This document shows positions 29,190 through 32,186 of a stretch of 32,186 bases of DNA, piece after piece. Position numbers and translations under genes: made by a program. Every line of letters starts with the position of its first letter. The stretch's first letter is position 1. The DNA comes from CAZPAN01 sp964581165 (GTDB taxonomy: Bacteria; Actinomycetota; Coriobacteriia; Coriobacteriales; CADBOM01), in assembly GCA_964581165.1 (NCBI GenBank), contig CAZOMM010000015.1:1-32186 (forward strand). The letters run 5' to 3'. The notes below the pieces were generated by a model, which was not told where the DNA came from, made no database searches, and worked only from the letters and a program-made list of their open reading frames with translations.

Positions 29190-32186
29190 ATGGGGATGTA
29201 CTCAAGAACCAAGATGTCGCAAAAGCTGACATCGGTGTTCCTCAGCATCCTGCTGGCTTGCTCATTTATGCCAATGTATGCAAGTACGGCAAGCGCCGAT
29301 GAGGTAGAAGTAGATGGAACTGTTACTACAGGCATGAAGATTGAAGAAAGTGGCGTGTATAAAATCGAAGATGGGAGCACCTATGGAACCATTGAGATTG
29401 GAGAGGACATTGAGGTAACTCTTGTTGGTAATGGTATAGGTACGGCAGATGATAGTGCTACTAGTTTTTTTACAGATCTAAACATTATTGTTGGTGATGG
29501 CTCAAGCCTTACTATTCAAGATGTGAGGATTTATCTTCAAACTAATTCAAGCGACCCGGCCATAGAATTTGAAGGTGACGGAAACTTATTTATCGAAGGC
29601 ACCAACTTGATAGACCGCACTGTGAGCGGTGGTTCTTTATCTTCAATTCATATTCCTTATGGGACCAGCGTAACTCTTGATGGCAACGGCACTCTTTATG
29701 CGTATAAAACTAGTTTGGGTTCCTTAATAGGTTCAAACGCTAACGAGGCCCACGGTGATATCACCTTTAATGGTGGTACCTGGTTTTTAAAGGGAAGCCA
29801 AACTGGAGCGGTTATTGGTGGTGATAATCCCACAGAGGGTGAGATGGGTGACATTACCATTAATGATGGAGAACTATATGTAACTACTGTGTCTCGAGCT
29901 GCTGCAATTGGTGCTTCAAGTCAGGGATATGCTCCAGATATTTATATAAATGGTGGTCTTATAGCTGCTCATACAGACTGGTGGGGTTCGACCGTAGGTC
30001 TAGGTGGAGTTGGAACTGAGGACATGGCCGGCGATTTGGTAATCACTGGTGGCTCGCTAAAGTCCATCATCTTTTGGAATGCTTTTAGTTCTTGGGGCAT
30101 TGAGTCTTCTGCGGATTATGTCATTTCAGATTTGGCAATTACAAACAATATGATCGATGCTGACGGTAATTCACTTGCCTTGCTCACGCTCTCCTCGCAG
30201 CTTCCCGATGAGGACAATTATGTTATTACGATAGATGGCAATGAGTATTACAACGGCCCAACTTACAGCTATTCATGGCTAGAAGATACCGATGACTTTA
30301 CCCCGTATAACTGGATCGACACACCGGATGACACCCTCTATCTGCGTATAAGCAAAGAAGACCACACCATACTTATTAACGGCATTAGGTATGACTGCAC
30401 TTGGAATGAAGATACTGAGACTTTTAGCTTACAGTATGTTGAGTCTGATACTAGTTGGTATGACGAATCTGCCGATGAGTATGTAATCGAAGACTCTGCT
30501 GATCTAATGGGCTTTGCAGAGCTTGTAAATGCCGGGAATGACTTTACTGGCAAAACCCTAAGCCTTGCCAGAGATATCAGTTTATCTAGAATTACCAACT
30601 GGACTCCAATTGGTGGAGAAAACACCGTATTTAATGGCACTTTCGATGGCGAAGGCTACACAATCTCCAACCTAACAATAGAGTCTAGATCTGGTTACCA
30701 AGCTCTCTTTGGACAAACCGGTGCAGATGCTGTTATTAAAAACTTCTCGATTACAGGCTCAGTAACCTCTACTGTTAACGAGGGAGATTATGTAGCAGCT
30801 GTTGTTGCCTATAACGGCGGTGAAATTTCCAATGTTCATAGCACCGTTGATGTTACTGCTTCTAGTGCATACAACGTAGGTGGCATAGCTGGCTTTAACG
30901 ATGGTGGATACAATGCTGCGATTAGCACTAGCGAGCCAACGGGACTCAATGGTGTTATTAAAGAATGTTCTGTAAATGCTAACGTTATTGGCTATGGCAA
31001 GGTTGGCGGCATCGTTGGTGAGAATTCGGGCACCATTGATAGATGTGCAGGTCTTGCAGATAGCTATGTTTACTCAAACGAAGTAGGTCGCAGTGGTGTT
31101 GGTGGTATTGTTGGACGTAATGGAAACAACAATGCTGCATTAGAAGAAGGAAAGATTTCTAACTGCTACTTTATTGGCACAGTAGGCAACAATAATGGTA
31201 GATGGGTTGGCGGAATCGTCGGATTTAATAATAGCCTTTCTACTGTAGTCAACTGCTATATGGCCGGAACTCTACTTGATACAAGCTATGGCAACTACAA
31301 TGCCGTAATAGGTACCAACGAGAATGGCACTGATGGCGGGGTAGCTAACAACTACGCTATTGAGGGTATTGAAGGTACTGGTTCAACCGAGGATGAGACA
31401 GGAATTGCTACCAGCGAGGATGATTTTAAGTCAGAGGACATGATTGCTAAGCTGGGTGAGGCCTACTCTTTGGATGTTGAGCTCATCAACGATGGTTTTC
31501 CGATTCTTGACTGGCAGGTAATATATGTAGACCTTTCTGACTTAGAGGCTGCTATTGATACTGCAATTGAAGAATTGGCTTCTGCATCAGCTAGCGAAGA
31601 TGGAACAGATGTTCGTACAGATGCGTATTGGGTAAGTCAAAGTATTTATGATGCACTTGAAGCAGCTTTAGTCGAAGCTCAAACCGTATATAACAACGAA
31701 TACGCAAGTCTAGCTGAGGTAGACACAGCTACTACTGCACTAAATGCAGCAATTGGGGCCTTCCAAGCAGCTAAGCAATACGGCACATATATTTATAAGG
31801 CTGATCTGCAAGCTGCTGTTGATGCTGCAACTAATGCAATGAATTCCACTGCAGTTAGTTTAGATGGATCAGATGTTTCTACAGATGAGCAGTGGGTAAG
31901 CATAGCTGTTGCTATGCAGCTGTCCATATCTTTAGGAACTGCTCAAACTGTACTAGCCAACACAAATGTGACTCAAAGTCAGGTAGATGCAGCCACTGCT
32001 ACACTAGAAGCAGCAATTGCAACATTTGAAGCAGCTAAGCAATACGGCACAGCAACAGGAACCGGAACCGATTCGGGAACAGGTTCTGACTCAGGAACCG
32101 GAACAGGTTCAGGCTCAGGTTCGACTACCACAAAAGAAGGTTGGACACGTCTTTATGGTGATACTCGCTATGAGACTATGGCTGCT
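29190..32186 (+). CDS. Giant surface protein, partial: beta-helix, GLUG, FIVAR and CWB2 regions
   Basis: 999 residues to the window edge, with no stop. ATG at 29190 follows GGAGGAGG. Signal peptide at about 1-36. A Gly-rich beta-helix-like region spans about 50-320 ('GAVIGGD', 'DITINDGELYV', 'LVITGGSL'). A domain with 'TPIGGENTVFNGTFDGEGYT' and GLUG repeats spans about 430-770. Two FIVAR-like helical repeats (about 780-950) each end in 'FQAAKQYGT' or 'FEAAKQYGT'. A Thr/Gly/Ser linker is followed by the opening of a CWB2 repeat ('RLYGDTRYETMAA'). The GLUG part is a paralogue of the upstream protein. Probably ends with three CWB2 repeats beyond the edge. Role inferred as adhesin or wall protein. 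Confidence 0.92.
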   Translation, partial: MGMYSRTKMSQKLTSVFLSILLACSFMPMYASTASADEVEVDGTVTTGMKIEESGVYKIEDGSTYGTIEIGEDIEVTLVGNGIGTADDSATSFFTDLNIIVGDGSSLTIQDVRIYLQTNSSDPAIEFEGDGNLFIEGTNLIDRTVSGGSLSSIHIPYGTSVTLDGNGTLYAYKTSLGSLIGSNANEAHGDITFNGGTWFLKGSQTGAVIGGDNPTEGEMGDITINDGELYVTTVSRAAAIGASSQGYAPDIYINGGLIAAHTDWWGSTVGLGGVGTEDMAGDLVITGGSLKSIIFWNAFSSWGIESSADYVISDLAITNNMIDADGNSLALLTLSSQLPDEDNYVITIDGNEYYNGPTYSYSWLEDTDDFTPYNWIDTPDDTLYLRISKEDHTILINGIRYDCTWNEDTETFSLQYVESDTSWYDESADEYVIEDSADLMGFAELVNAGNDFTGKTLSLARDISLSRITNWTPIGGENTVFNGTFDGEGYTISNLTIESRSGYQALFGQTGADAVIKNFSITGSVTSTVNEGDYVAAVVAYNGGEISNVHSTVDVTASSAYNVGGIAGFNDGGYNAAISTSEPTGLNGVIKECSVNANVIGYGKVGGIVGENSGTIDRCAGLADSYVYSNEVGRSGVGGIVGRNGNNNAALEEGKISNCYFIGTVGNNNGRWVGGIVGFNNSLSTVVNCYMAGTLLDTSYGNYNAVIGTNENGTDGGVANNYAIEGIEGTGSTEDETGIATSEDDFKSEDMIAKLGEAYSLDVELINDGFPILDWQVIYVDLSDLEAAIDTAIEELASASASEDGTDVRTDAYWVSQSIYDALEAALVEAQTVYNNEYASLAEVDTATTALNAAIGAFQAAKQYGTYIYKADLQAAVDAATNAMNSTAVSLDGSDVSTDEQWVSIAVAMQLSISLGTAQTVLANTNVTQSQVDAATATLEAAIATFEAAKQYGTATGTGTDSGTGSDSGTGTGSGSGSTTTKEGWTRLYGDTRYETMAA

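Overview
The window looks like chromosomal DNA of a monoderm (Gram-positive type) anaerobe. The signs are strong AGGAGG ribosome sites, many surface proteins with cell-wall-binding-2 (CWB2) repeats, GLUG and FIVAR repeats, lipobox and twin-arginine signals, and no outer-membrane genes. A member of the Coriobacteriia (Actinomycetota) is my best guess. That is an inference from gene content, not a database result.

Layout. 0.1-1.5 kb: an AAA ATPase of the DUF4143 type. 1.6-8.0 kb: a leftward block of a C39-like peptidase lipoprotein, DnaK, a J-domain protein, a DUF5685 protein, a membrane zinc-ribbon protein and a DedA membrane protein. 8.4-9.5 kb: an NADP-type secondary alcohol dehydrogenase. 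9.8-10.9 kb: a repeat-swollen phosphopantetheinyl transferase-like gene, leftward. 11.2-13.5 kb: peroxiredoxin AhpC and its flavoprotein reductase, an AhpF with permuted domain order. 13.8-16.1 kb: a CWB2 glucosaminidase (autolysin). 16.5-19.7 kb: a complete iron/cobamide-type ABC importer (permease, ATPase, binding lipoprotein). 19.9-24.4 kb: an ExbB/TolQ/MotA-like channel, a DUF2149 (ExbD-like) partner and a membrane-anchored giant surface protein. 24.4-32.2 kb: two more giant GLUG/CWB2 surface proteins, the last running off the window.

Two things stand out. First, the ABC importer, the proton-channel pair and the surface proteins all read the same way and most are tightly packed. This suggests a proton-motive-force-driven surface apparatus in a cell without an outer membrane, perhaps for capture of a metal chelate or tetrapyrrole. 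Second, most intergenic gaps carry their own private, decayed short tandem array. Periods include 8, 10 within 36, 13, 15, 16 and 20/21 bases, and no two gaps share a unit. Several arrays are built from the neighbouring gene's ribosome site, start codon or stop codon. The same process has entered coding ends, where periods are multiples of three (12, 15, 24, 33, 39). I regard this as the most unusual signal in the window.

I saw no tRNA, rRNA, CRISPR array, transposase or phage gene.
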